This document shows positions 51,907 to 62,400 of a stretch of 64,000 nt of DNA, in pieces (the stretch's first letter is position 1; every line of letters starts with the position of its first letter). Source of the DNA: Cyanidiococcus yangmingshanensis (lineage: Eukaryota; Rhodophyta; Bangiophyceae; Cyanidiales; Cyanidiaceae). Where the stretch lies: assembly GCA_013995675.1 (NCBI GenBank), contig VWRR01000006.1:372001-436000 (forward strand), in the 5' to 3' direction. The position numbers and the translations under genes were made by a program. The notes under the pieces are model-generated. The model saw only the letters and a list, made by a program, of their open reading frames with translations. It was not told the DNA's origin and searched no databases.

Positions 51907-54069
51907 ATGCGAGCTCATCGTTTCTGCGCTCGTTCCGGTGCGCTGAGCGTACGCGACAGGAAGCTATTGGGGCATGGCGTGCGCGGTGCTGTCCGAGGCT
52001 GGGGTGCACGCGCCTCCTCAGGCCAAGGGGACGGCGTTCGGGACATGCGGTATGTCGGTCGGGCTGTGGCGTTGCACGGTGTAGTACCAGTGGGTTCCGG
52101 AGTTGGCTTTGGGATGCTCGTGCAACAGTATCGGGAACGCGCTGGTCGAAAGCGGGTCGTAGAGCCGTCCGAGGACGCTGCGTCGAGCTCGCATTTGAGG
52201 CCTGGCGATGCACACCTGCAGCCGCCTATTCCGCTGGACCGTTGCCTGTATGTCCTAGATACAAATGTGATTCTTCATGACTCGTCTTGTTTATGGCGGT
52301 TCGGACGCCACGACATATGCCTACCAATAACCGTGCTTGAGGAGCTCGACAAGTTCAAACGTGGGAACGAGGAAATTCACTTTCATGCACGTGAGTTTTT
52401 GCGCATGCTTGACGAAATGACCATGCTTCATTGTCGCCAAGGCATGAAAGCAACGGAAACCTCTGCACCAAATCGGACTGTCTGTTCAGAGGCGCCAACG
52501 AACAGTCCGGTCTCGAGCGCGTCCAGTGAGACGGAGCACTGGATGTACGGCACAGCCCCAACGAGCGCCCTGGACTGGTTGGTCCGAGGTGTTCCCCTCA
52601 GCGCCGATGCCTCTCAGCACGGTTCCGTGCGTATCTCCCTGCATTGCCGAGATTCGCGGATGGAACGTTTATTCTATTATGATAGCCCAGACATGCGTAT
52701 TTTGGCATCGGTCCACGCGCTCGCAGTGGCGGAATCGATGGAGCCGCCGGCATGGATGCCTACGCCGATGAATGACAACGTCCCCGATAGCTGCTACCCG
52801 TCGTCAATAGGCGTCGATGCAACATGCCCACGCTATCTGTACGAGAGGGTAGTTTTGGTGACAAAGGATGTGAACTTGCGCATGAAGGCCCGGGCAATAG
52901 GGCTGCATGCGGAAGATTATGAGCAGGATCGCGTTGAGAGCATAAGCAAGTTGTACATGGGTCAGCGCCGTATAGAAAATGTACCGAATGCGCTCGTAGA
53001 AGCCCTGCACAGCCAACCGGACGGGCTCTCGTCCGTGGAATTCGCTGCAGCGATGGGGGCTGCTGTACAGACGGCTCGCCACGAGGCACCAACTGCCGAT
53101 ATGGGTTTCTTGTCTGCCGAGGCTGCGCGTAGCACGATTTCCTGGATTGGACAACAAATCATGTCGAAAGGGATCGCGGGTGCTCGCACCGAAGCCACGA
53201 TTAGTGGTGGTAATGGTGGTGCTCGAGACTCGCTACCCGAGGAGCGCATATTGTCGGAGGATATGCCCATTTTGAAGCCCCACCCAAACGAGCATTTCAT
53301 TCTGCGGAACGCAAACGGCTCAGTGCTCGCCACCTACGCGATGTCCAAGAGCCGCGGCGAGTTCGTGTGGCAACGGGTGGACAAGGTCTCTGCATATGGG
53401 ATATCACCACGCAATGCTGAGCAGAGTTTTGCCCTCAGAGTTCTTTTAGATCCCGAGATACCACTCGTGACCATTTGCGGGGTTGCGGGTACGGGCAAAA
53501 CGTTGTTATGCCTGGCGGCCGCTCTAGAGATGGCCACGCGTGGCTTCTACGAACAAATTTTCGTCTCTCGACCGATAGTACCGTTGGGTAATCGCGACGT
53601 TGGCTTCCTCCCAGGCGATCTAGATGAGAAACTCGCACCCTATATGCAGCCGCTGTACGACAACTTGGGGGTCATCAAGGCCGCCCATATGCTCACCAAG
53701 GAAAACGGCAAGGTTGTACCAACCGCGCGCAGTCGAGAAATCGACGATATGATGGCCAGTGAACGTATCAAAATTGCGGCACTGGCCTATATTCGTGGAC
53801 GCTCTCTCAGTCGCACGTTCCTGATCGTAGACGAGAGCCAGAATCTGACCCCCCACGAAGTGAAAACCATTATCACTCGAGCTGGCGAGGGCACCAAAGT
53901 CGTGCTATGTGGCGATCTCCACCAGATCGATAACCCGTACGTCGACGGGCACAGCAATGGTCTATCCTATTTGATTGAACGCATGAAAGGACAGTGTCTT
54001 TATGCACATGTGACCCTGGAGAAGGGCGAACGGAGCGAACTCAGCAAGTTGGCCAGCGAGTTGCTCTAG
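51907..54069 (+). CDS. PIN domain-PhoH ATPase (YlaK/PhoH2-like)
   Basis: Bacterial-type fusion of a PIN ribonuclease domain to a PhoH P-loop ATPase, known from bacteria, where PhoH2 proteins act as RNA helicase-ribonucleases. The ATG at 51907 gives 720 residues; an internal ATG after 46 codons is an alternative. The first 110 residues are basic, Gly/Arg/Ser-rich and acid-poor, suggesting an organelle transit peptide. PIN starts at about 112 (CLYVLDTNVILHDSSCLWRF, then LPITVLEELDKFKRGNEEIH) and is extended by two inserts; KDVNLRMKARAIGLHAEDYE follows. The PhoH domain has Walker A GVAGTGKT (about 524), FVSRPIVPLGNRDVGFLPGD, LAPYMQPLYDNL, Walker B FLIVDESQN (about 640) and VLCGDLHQIDNPYVD. An endosymbiotic (cyanobacterial) origin is inference. 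Its stop codon overlaps that of ATE1. Confidence 0.92.
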   Translation: MRAHRFCARSGALSVRDRKLLGHGVRGAVRGWGARASSGQGDGVRDMRYVGRAVALHGVVPVGSGVGFGMLVQQYRERAGRKRVVEPSEDAASSSHLRPGDAHLQPPIPLDRCLYVLDTNVILHDSSCLWRFGRHDICLPITVLEELDKFKRGNEEIHFHAREFLRMLDEMTMLHCRQGMKATETSAPNRTVCSEAPTNSPVSSASSETEHWMYGTAPTSALDWLVRGVPLSADASQHGSVRISLHCRDSRMERLFYYDSPDMRILASVHALAVAESMEPPAWMPTPMNDNVPDSCYPSSIGVDATCPRYLYERVVLVTKDVNLRMKARAIGLHAEDYEQDRVESISKLYMGQRRIENVPNALVEALHSQPDGLSSVEFAAAMGAAVQTARHEAPTADMGFLSAEAARSTISWIGQQIMSKGIAGARTEATISGGNGGARDSLPEERILSEDMPILKPHPNEHFILRNANGSVLATYAMSKSRGEFVWQRVDKVSAYGISPRNAEQSFALRVLLDPEIPLVTICGVAGTGKTLLCLAAALEMATRGFYEQIFVSRPIVPLGNRDVGFLPGDLDEKLAPYMQPLYDNLGVIKAAHMLTKENGKVVPTARSREIDDMMASERIKIAALAYIRGRSLSRTFLIVDESQNLTPHEVKTIITRAGEGTKVVLCGDLHQIDNPYVDGHSNGLSYLIERMKGQCLYAHVTLEKGERSELSKLASELL

Positions 54070-55778
54070 GCAACCGCCGAACGCGGAGGTAAATAGACCA
54101 TGTGCTCGAGAAGCTCCGATGGAACCATGCTAGCGAGACTTCTGAGCGCAGCATAGACACGTTCTCGTAGCGCGCGCGGCTCAACGGTCGCCAACGCCTG
54201 AGGTGCAAGCGCCGCTGAACATCCGCATGCATCCAGAAGCCATACCAAAACCGTTTCAAGCCTTGGCTTAAGGTTCAGGGGCTGGTCTGCGTAGGGTGTC
54301 GACTCTGTACAAAAACCTACGCAGTGTTCATCCTGATCGAGTACTCGGCGAGCGACATCATCAAAGGACTTCCAGTGAAAGCAGTGGCCACATAAAAGCT
54401 GCGAACCGCGGAAAGAGATCTTGTACTGCATCTTGCGACAACTGTGGATGTAGAAGCCGAGGTAATAATAGGGTACGTGGAGGACCTGGCGCGCAAACTG
54501 AGTCTCACACAGCGCTGCGAAAATGCCTGCAGATAAACGAGGCGGAAGATCCGGATCATAAAAACAATACTTGCTCGATAGGCAACCCGGAAGAATGTCT
54601 AAAACGCTCACGATAACGAGCTCGTCGTCGATATACATTTGCAGATGGAAAGCGCCATAGGATGCGCACTCGCTCCTAAAAGGATGGTCGACCAGGAACC
54701 GACTATATCTTTCTGGACGGAGCTCGCTCTCCGCGTCACCGTGAATCCTACGCTGATATTTGCAGTATAGACAGAAAGCGTTTTCGCGGTATTCGGCGCG
54801 GAGCAACTCCATCCGGAGGATCGCTTTCGGTTGCTTCGATACAACCACAGGATGACTTGACGGACCTGGTCGGCGAGTATTTTCCATCGGTTCGCGACCC
54901 AACTCCATACCATCGTACAAATTCACATGACCATGATTCACATCAATGCGGGCAATGCCGAGTTGTTCGGCACCGCGACGCCAGAGAAGCGCAGCAAGCT
55001 GATTGGCCTCCTCTGTCACCGAGGTTTTGTGTTCGTGTGCCAGTTTCCATGCCAGTGCAGTTGTAAAATGTGCACCTCTGCTAACCGCCTGACTTTTTCG
55101 AGGAACTCGCCGCAACGAAGGCTCCAACTGCGTTCGCAGAACCTCCAGTCGGGCGTCCGTCGGTGTAGCTTCGGCCGGTTCCTGTTCTCTTCCGGAAGAA
55201 CGAATTGAAGAAGCGCGCGACCTTTGATCTAATGATTGGGTTCCTTCAAACCCATACGAGAGAAAACACTGCGTCGCCAACTCGCCCTGAGCACGAACGA
55301 AAGCACACCATCGTCGCAGTACCCTTCGCTGGGAACGTGTCGGCTCAAAGCCTTGCAGCGGAATGCGAACGGCGTACTGCGGGCAGCAGCCATGTTCGTT
55401 ATCTGGCAAATACACGAAACAACCAGAACGACGCCATCCACGATCCATGAGGAGTTGGTAGTCTTCAGGACAGAGGCGATGTGCCCAGAGGGCCCCGCGC
55501 AGCCGTCGCCGAACAACATCAAGTGTCGAATTCTGTGCCCCAAGAGGCGATGAAGAGTCCCCAGCGCGCTCTTTTCTACCTCCACAATACCCACAACATC
55601 CTGAATCGAGCGAGTCTCCAAAGTCTTCCACAACGCTCATCAAAAAGGTGGGAGACAAAGCGCTCGACGGATGAACGCGGACGCAGTCAACGAGATGCGG
55701 AGATTGCCGGTCGCAGCGCGCCCGGTGCGATCGGCTTTGGTGGGGCAACGCTCGGCGAACGATGTCAAATCGACACAT
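54066..55778 (-). CDS. ATE1: Arginyl-tRNA--protein transferase
   Basis: Adds arginine to N-terminal Asp/Glu (or oxidised Cys), a step of the N-degron pathway. The ATG at 55778 gives 570 residues; a second ATG at 55640 begins just before the conserved part and may be the main start. The N-terminal domain carries CGYCGG (Cys61, Cys64 from the first ATG), the paired HGCCPQYAVRIPLQGFEPTR and SQRRVLRRW. The C-terminal GNAT-like domain shows FHLQMYIDDELVIVSVLDIL, CLSSKYCFYDPDLPPRLSAG, VPYYYLGFYIHSCRKMQYKI and SFRGSQLLCG. The C-terminus (QALATVEPRALRERVYAALR) is also typical. Convergent with PIN-PhoH: both stop codons share the bases CTAG at 54066-54069. The divergent neighbour is a hypothetical gene 187 bases away. 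Confidence 0.94.
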   Translation of the reverse strand: MCRFDIVRRALPHQSRSHRARCDRQSPHLVDCVRVHPSSALSPTFLMSVVEDFGDSLDSGCCGYCGGRKERAGDSSSPLGAQNSTLDVVRRRLRGALWAHRLCPEDYQLLMDRGWRRSGCFVYLPDNEHGCCPQYAVRIPLQGFEPTRSQRRVLRRWCAFVRAQGELATQCFLSYGFEGTQSLDQRSRASSIRSSGREQEPAEATPTDARLEVLRTQLEPSLRRVPRKSQAVSRGAHFTTALAWKLAHEHKTSVTEEANQLAALLWRRGAEQLGIARIDVNHGHVNLYDGMELGREPMENTRRPGPSSHPVVVSKQPKAILRMELLRAEYRENAFCLYCKYQRRIHGDAESELRPERYSRFLVDHPFRSECASYGAFHLQMYIDDELVIVSVLDILPGCLSSKYCFYDPDLPPRLSAGIFAALCETQFARQVLHVPYYYLGFYIHSCRKMQYKISFRGSQLLCGHCFHWKSFDDVARRVLDQDEHCVGFCTESTPYADQPLNLKPRLETVLVWLLDACGCSAALAPQALATVEPRALRERVYAALRSLASMVPSELLEHMVYLPPRSAVA

Positions 55779-55965
55779 TTCCAGGACACCGCTTGGTTAC
55801 CTCACTGGTGCACTTGCTCTTGAAGAAAAGGTGGTGAGACTGGATCTGTGGGTGTATCCAGTAATTTGAGGCACTTGGTGCAACAGGCACTGCGTCGTAA
55901 GTGTACGTCAGCGCGAAGAGATCACTGGTTATCGGCCCCGGACTGAACTGCGACACCGACGAGGT

Positions 55966-56874
55966 ATGTCAGCGGATGAGCTGCAAGTTCGGGACTGGGT
56001 CGCTGCAGTCGAGGCAGCGACTGCACAGGAGGAGCGCCGCTGGAGACGGCTGCTCAAGTGGTTTCAGGCGCCGCACTGGTTTATGGATGTTCCGAACGGA
56101 GACCGAGTTTGTTGTCGATGGGATAGTTCTTCGTCGGGGTCTTTCACGGAGAGCAACTACGAGAGTGATGTATCTTCAGTGAGCGATAGCTTGTCTGGGG
56201 AGTTTGCGGTATCAGTGCAGGCCCAGTCCGACCTCGATGCTGCATCGTCCAAGGGAAGCGGCGACATTGGGCAGCACAACGATGTTCGACCAACGCGTCG
56301 GCTGCGGCGCACGGTTCAAGCACTGCTTGACTCGGATAATGTTTCACTGGAGCCGGTAGAGTCAATCACAGTTCAGCACTGTTTGCAGCATATCTCTGAG
56401 GATGCTGCGCGTATTGCAGCGATGTACGTGCCGCCTGTACTCACCACGAACGAGGCTCATGAGCCGGACTCTAGAGAAGATGTTCAGGGATATGAAAAAG
56501 GGCGCGACTGGACGGACTCCTCTGATGTGGAGCGGATAGATGTCCAAGCAGGACTGCATGCGAGAGGAACGCACAATCAAGCCGGTGACATTGCTCATGC
56601 GATCATCGACGACACTTGCGTACGAGAAGAGGGCGGCGCGACGCTCTCCGCACCTACCCAAGCTCATGATCCAAACGCAGACACCGTGATCCAGAACTGG
56701 CGTGAGCAAGCCATGGCCTTTCGAGACGCAGCAGAACTAGCGGATTTGGAGTTGGCGCAAGGTGAGGCGCTCGAGCTAGCGCTCCAACGCTTCGAGGAAC
56801 GAATGCAACGACTCGTGGAAGCCGTCGGCGAAGCGTGGCACAAGTTGGGGCCGCCGGCTCCCACACGCTCTTAG
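55966..56874 (+). CDS. Hypothetical protein, acidic, with C-terminal coiled coil
   Basis: A 302-residue uninterrupted frame from the ATG at 55966. Residues 1-45 are structured-looking and aromatic (RWRRLLKWFQAPHWFMDVPN, with DRVCCRW). A long Ser/Asp/Glu-rich middle follows, with a short helical island at about 128-155 (LRRTVQALLDSDNVSLEPVE). Residues 235-295 form an acidic helix (AMAFRDAAELADLELAQGEA, LELALQRFEERMQRLVEAVG) likely to be a coiled coil. I recognise no family. A subunit of a kinetochore or other coiled-coil complex would fit, but that is only a guess from shape. Transcribed divergently from ATE1, convergent with the beta-barrel gene. Confidence 0.62.
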   Translation: MSADELQVRDWVAAVEAATAQEERRWRRLLKWFQAPHWFMDVPNGDRVCCRWDSSSSGSFTESNYESDVSSVSDSLSGEFAVSVQAQSDLDAASSKGSGDIGQHNDVRPTRRLRRTVQALLDSDNVSLEPVESITVQHCLQHISEDAARIAAMYVPPVLTTNEAHEPDSREDVQGYEKGRDWTDSSDVERIDVQAGLHARGTHNQAGDIAHAIIDDTCVREEGGATLSAPTQAHDPNADTVIQNWREQAMAFRDAAELADLELAQGEALELALQRFEERMQRLVEAVGEAWHKLGPPAPTRS

Positions 56875-57139
56875 ACGCCTTCGAGTGGCGTCGTGTTCAG
56901 GACGCGCGGAACGTCCTGTCATTACGGTAGGACGTCGAGCAAAGGAACAAACGTGGATTTGGCGAGAGGAATATCGTTGTGAGCGCACGTGCTCTCCGAT
57001 ATTGAACGCCAGGGCGTACAAGATGCTTTTGTTACGAAACATAGGCACTCTACCTTACCGAAACGAGCTCACTTGTGTTTACTTCAGTTAACCGCAAATT
57101 CTAAATATTCCCATCTACCCGCATTTTCAGAGCAATCGT

Positions 57140-57898
57140 TCAAAAATCGAAGCGTTTCTTGAGGGCAAACTCGGACTGATTGAGCGTGTCACGCAACTTG
57201 GTGTTTTCATCCACAAGTCCCTTCATGGTTAGGATATAGGGTCCGCCGTCCTCCGAGCCGACTTTGTATTCCACCTGGTATGCCTTGCTTCGAAAGTTGC
57301 CACCAATTTTCAGACTCTTATCATCGGAGATGCGACGGATAAGATTTGCACTAAAGGACTCGGTCTTATAGTGGTAGGTGGCATCCCAGCTCCACTTGTC
57401 GTCGACCCGATGGGTCAGCTTGACGTCCACGTCATTGTCGGACGCAAATGAGTACTTGACCTGGAGGGCGTCGATATCGTCGAGGCTCGCATCCCACTTG
57501 AGGTGGGCTTTGCGCTCCTCCTCTTTCTTGAAGACGCCTAGCGGTCCACCATTCGCCGATACGGCAAGCGAATACTTGTTCTTGTCATCCACCACCGTCT
57601 GATAGGTATACGTTGTTCGGCGGTTCTCATCCTTGATATCAACCGCCATATCCAGTTGACCGTTACGCACTTTCTTCAAGTTGCGCAGCGACACAGCACC
57701 ACCTACCTTACTCGCCTGAAAGTTCTTCAGCGAGGCCGTCGCGAAAACCTTCAAGTCGTTACTGACCTTGTAAACGAGCGTCAACAGGGGAGACCCCGAC
57801 GTCGGTTTCTCAAGCGTCACAGAGCCCTTCTTTCCGGTCTTCAGGTCGTCAGTGACGTAGTGCGCGTACGCAAGAACGGGGCGCCGTTGAGTCTGCAT
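57140..57898 (-). CDS. Beta-barrel outer membrane protein, OEP24-like
   Basis: A 252-residue protein from the ATG at 57898 made almost wholly of short alternating polar/hydrophobic strands separated by turns, with no helical transmembrane segment: SPLLTLVYKVSNDLKVFATA, RRTTYTYQTVVDDKNKYSLA, DALQVKYSFASDNDVDVKLT, KWSWDATYHYKTESFSANLI, SLKIGGNFRSKAYQVEYKVG, with a terminal strand ending in an aromatic residue (FALKKRFDF). This is the architecture of eukaryotic outer-membrane barrels. The RRISDDKSLKIGGNF / YQVEYKVG part resembles the plastid outer-envelope pore OEP24 more than VDAC. Strongly Lys/Asp-rich with GAC and AAG codons preferred over neighbours, suggesting high expression. Identity is moderate; VDAC or OEP37-type remain possible. 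Confidence 0.68.
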   Translation of the reverse strand: MQTQRRPVLAYAHYVTDDLKTGKKGSVTLEKPTSGSPLLTLVYKVSNDLKVFATASLKNFQASKVGGAVSLRNLKKVRNGQLDMAVDIKDENRRTTYTYQTVVDDKNKYSLAVSANGGPLGVFKKEEERKAHLKWDASLDDIDALQVKYSFASDNDVDVKLTHRVDDKWSWDATYHYKTESFSANLIRRISDDKSLKIGGNFRSKAYQVEYKVGSEDGGPYILTMKGLVDENTKLRDTLNQSEFALKKRFDF

Positions 57899-59483
57899 AG
57901 TAAACGCTGCGCAAACAAGTTCTGTACTGGATTACTAGACAAGAACACGAAGTGTATAACCGAAAATGCGGTTCACGTAAGGCTCAGAACAACACGTTAC
58001 GTTGACGTCAGCGTCGTCGCTCCTAGTCCGTTACCAAGACCAGCACCAAGTTGTGTCACAGAGAGGAGCGATGCGTCGGTCTAGGGCCGTGCCCCGGCGG
58101 TGTCAATCGCCGCCGGACAGCGCATCTGAATGCGGTGCTCGCATCGATTTGAATTTTCATAACGCGCTCCAGGTGGAGGCCGCCGGCGCGTGCTGCGATC
58201 TCCCCGACACATCATGGACATCATGGTTCAATAAGAACCAAACGGTCAACGCCATGGGCTTGGTGATCAGGCGGCACACGGCGCACGCTTCATGAGGCCG
58301 ATTGAAGCGATTTGTTTCGGCTCGGGGTCGCGGGCTGCCGGGCCGCCGCCAGCTGGTCGCGTCGAATGCGGGCGAGGTCGCATCTGCAGCGCAGGCGATG
58401 CATCCAGAGCATTGGGTCGTGTGCGCGTCTGCATGCCTGCACGAACTCGACAGTCGTGCGCGAGCAGCGCGATACGGTTTCTGCTGTATCGCGGGAGGTT
58501 AATTCGTGGCGCGGTAGGCACGGAGCTTTTTGGAGGTGGACATACGATCCGTGTTCGGCAAAATGGCTGTCCATGCGTTCAAGAGCTCCGATCGAATCGA
58601 AAGAATCGATATCAACGCATCCGAAAGGCTTTGTTTACCCAGGTCGGAGTCGTTGTCGACCCCAGGCTCGATTGCACCAGATTTGTCGAAATAGTAGACC
58701 AGAGATTTCGTATATTGCTATGATACTGAGAACACCCGTCGGTGTTTGGGCGAAATCTGATCGAAACTAGCGCGCCACGCTTATCGAGTAAAATCGAATG
58801 CGCCGAGATGAATGACCTCTAAAGATTGCGTGTTATTGCTCGCGGGTCTGCACTGCCCTGTCATAACCTCAAGACGTGACAATTGTCCCAGGACGAAATT
58901 GCAAACCATGAGACAAGGATATAAAATCGCCAGGGGAGATGAATGCCAGATGCTCTCGATTTCTGCGGCGCATTCAATCAGGTGGAATCAATTTCGAATC
59001 AAGGGCACCTCGAAAGAGACTCAACTCTGCTAGAGTTGGAAGCAAGGCTGCATGAGTGCGGTGCGCGAGAAACCCGCAGCTGAATGATCTGCGCCAGGGA
59101 CAAACCTTCACCAGGCGCTGATTTCCGCAGCGCGCATAGAGCATGGAGTCTATGGACGCTGATTCCCTATCTGGGAAGAAAAATCACCCAATAACGGTAT
59201 CTCATGAAACCTTTCCAGCGATGATCTCGCATAAAGACACAAGATCTATATTCAAGACTTTCCGATCACGAACTCGTTTTCCCAAGTCGAGCGGGACCGC
59301 AGCCGCATTTGCGCTGCGCCGCGGCCTGCGCATCCGTCGCCACCTGCTGGCCCGACGGGCAGCCGACAGGCGGCAGCGTCCGCGCACGCGTCTTAGCCTG
59401 TTCCACCGGTCGTGTTGCCGCGCTTGACACTCGGTTGCACCACTGCCACCTTTGTCGCCGTAAACGAGTTGTGCTCTGGTTTG
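57899..59483. other. Gene-poor interval upstream of SWI3
   Basis: About 1.6 kb. A GC-rich patch at 58080-58500 carries frames in both strands without protein-like composition. I looked for structured RNA (SRP RNA, RNase P, snRNA signatures) and recognise none. A further GC-rich patch lies at 59290-59400, just before the SWI3 start. Confidence 0.35.
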
Positions 59484-62400
59484 ATGGCTCCGTCGAGGAA
59501 GAGGCGCTCTAGAGCAACGAGTTCTACACAGGAAAATGAGTCGAGTGTTGTGGATGACGCCAAAACCACTGTTTCAACTGAGGGTGGGCGCACTGAACGG
59601 GAAGCTAGTACTCGGAACAAAACCGCAACCGCTCAGGCAGCACAGAAAGCGGTCGCGAACTCGCGGCCAAAACGAGTGAAAGTGTGTAATATATCTTTGA
59701 AGGAGTACGAAGATCCGCATCAAATCGCAAAGTTTGAGGCGATCTCGGCCCAACTGAATGCCGAACAACCGGAACAACTCGGCTTTCGACCCGGTGACAG
59801 CGTGGACGTGTCACCTCGGGCCCTCAGCCTTCTGACCGGGAACCTGCTCCAGTTCCAGGAGCGCGTTTTGGGGCAAGCATCGGTAGAGCCACCCGAGATT
59901 CGTGGTCTTATGACGAAACTACCGCATCGCTTGTTCCAAGACTATTCTAGTCAAGGGTCGTTGCGCACGATCCTAGAGTGCTGTTTCCGCTTCCGAGTCA
60001 CACGAGGAATACGGCGCTTCGACCTGCACAAGCCAGACATGACCCGTGTATTTTTGGATATGCTGATCGAGGTCCAGCGCGAACTGATTTCGCGCGGTCA
60101 ACTGCGAATGCCGCAATTTTTCTTCGTTGCTGCGCTACCACCGGAGGAGGTCGCTCGACTCACAGCGACTGCAGAAAAACATGGCGCTTCTGTCGTCTCA
60201 TCACCACTGGAGGCAACCCATATCGTGTACCCAGATCCTCCGGGAACGACGGAGGCGGAAACCGAGGGCGAAGACTACTGCGTAAGTTTGAAGAGAAAAG
60301 GCAACCAAATCTTAACCCATTGGTGGTACTTTCCCGACTCGTACGATTCCTGGATTCCCGCTCAGGAAGTCGAAGACCCCGACGGTGAACTGCATGGAGA
60401 CGAAGAGAATGTCTCAGGAGTGATCGAAGGTAAGAAGTGGCACGTGCAGAAGAGGTTTTTAGATGATGTGGAAAGGTTCAACGAATGGGGTAACGAGAAC
60501 GATTACGAAACGATTCCGGATGAGGAAAAACTGAATATTGCTGAATGGCGGCCACCGGTGATTGAAAAAAACGATCGCCTGACACTGTCGGTCCCGTCGA
60601 AGAGTCCCAGCCGAACGCCATCGAAACGAAAAGTGACGGAAATGACTCCTCCAAAGCCGGACCCGGGTGTCGTTCCTGAGCGTCTCTCAATCCGTCCTGC
60701 ACAAGAGGAAAGCTCCGAGCCGATGAAAATCAAACTGCGTCTAGCACCATCGGTGCCGGAGAATGACGCCGCAAGCTCCAGTAACGCCGTGGGCAAGGCG
60801 GCAGGAACGCAAGCACCAGGTCCCATTACCTTTACCACAGAAGCTGCAATAACAGCAGATGTCGAGCGACCTACTGTTGAAGCGGGCAATGCACCACGAG
60901 TTTCACGTCCAGCAGTGCGGCCGTTAGTACCGGACGATGCAGCTCTACGTATGCGTAATGTGACGGCATCATCTCGTGATGAACAACTCGAGCGAAAGCT
61001 CGCTCAGGAGCGCGAGGCTCTTCGCCAACGGCGAAAAGAGCGGAATGACTTGGCTGCTGCAGAAGAGGACGCTCTGCCTGGTCCTTCGGAGCGCGCGGCT
61101 CGTGATCGAGAGTCGCTCGCTCCTCGACGTATCGCAGAAGCGCTTGGCGGTGCGACCGAGAGTGAATGGCTTCCCACAGCGGCAGCCGCTGCTGCTGTTG
61201 CCGAAAAGGCACCCATTACGGATTCCTGCTCATAGCCGCTGGTTCCGTATTGATGCTATCCATGAGATCGAGCGTCGCGCCTTACCGGAGTTCTTCTCGG
61301 GGGTGTCTGCGTCGAAGACCCCCGAAGTCTACCAGCTTTATCGTAACTTTATGATAGACACCTGGCGACAGGATCCCACTCGTTATCTCACGGGGACTGC
61401 AGTTAGGAGACATCTCGCTGGAGACGTAGGCGCCATCATGCGCGTGCACGCATTCCTGGAACATTGGGGTCTCATTAACTATGGTGTTGTGCCAGAGACG
61501 CGTCCGCAAACTGTCAACGGTGGCTTGACTGCATCGGGTGCAACCCTTATTACGAGCAGCTCGGGAGGCGTGGCGGCGAACACAGCTGGGCTCGAAGGTG
61601 GTCTTCCCAGGATTCTTCTTTTTGACGATGGATCGCGAGTACCCAAGTCGAGAATGCATCTGGCGCCGATGGCGACGCGTCGTGAACTGTACGCTGCCGC
61701 TGCAGCCGTCGAGTATCAGTGCGACGTGTGTGGAAAAGACTGCTCGCAGCGTCGCTACCACTGTCTGCTCAAAGCCGACATGGATATTTGCCCTGAATGT
61801 TTTCATCATGGACGATTCCCAGAGGAATTTAGTGGGAATGATTTTATCGAGCTCGCTCCGGTGCTTTCACTGGGTTCGGCGGCCGGGGCAACCGGCTCGG
61901 TGAATGCACCACCATCGGATGACTGGACAGATCTAGAGGTACTCCAGTTGTTGGAGGGCATCGAAATGTATGGCGACAATTGGGATGCTGTTGCGCAGCA
62001 CGTGGGGACGCGATCGCGGGACGCCTGCATCACCAAATTTATACGGTTGCCCATTGAAGACCCATTTCTTGAAGATGATCTGAGTCGCCTGGTGATTCCA
62101 TCAGTTCCAAGTGAACTAGCGACGGCTGAAAAACTCAAAACGCCCTTATTTGCTGACGCTGGAAACCCGCTCATGGCACAGATTACGTTTCTGGCGACAA
62201 GCGTTTCACCAGATGTCGCAGCGGCGGCGGCTCGGGCAGGCACTCGCTACCATCATGAAGAGCGATGCTCCTCCGGAAGCGCTATCAGACGCGAATGCAG
62301 TAGAAGCAGTTGCCGGCAACGGCACTGGGTGCAGCTGCAGCACGTGCATCTACGCTAGCTGCTGCAGAGAATGCCGATATTCAACAAGCAACGGAAAAAG

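Noticed and set aside
58080-58500. GC-rich patch as a non-coding RNA gene (SRP RNA or RNase P)
   Set aside because: GC-rich with some potential hairpins but none of the conserved sequence elements of these RNAs could be identified by eye.
62230-62320. Introns as the explanation of the SWI3 frame changes
   Set aside because: The protein sequence is continuous with the family consensus on both sides within a few bases, so no intron-sized segment can be removed. An intron remains possible only at the first site near 61100-61208.
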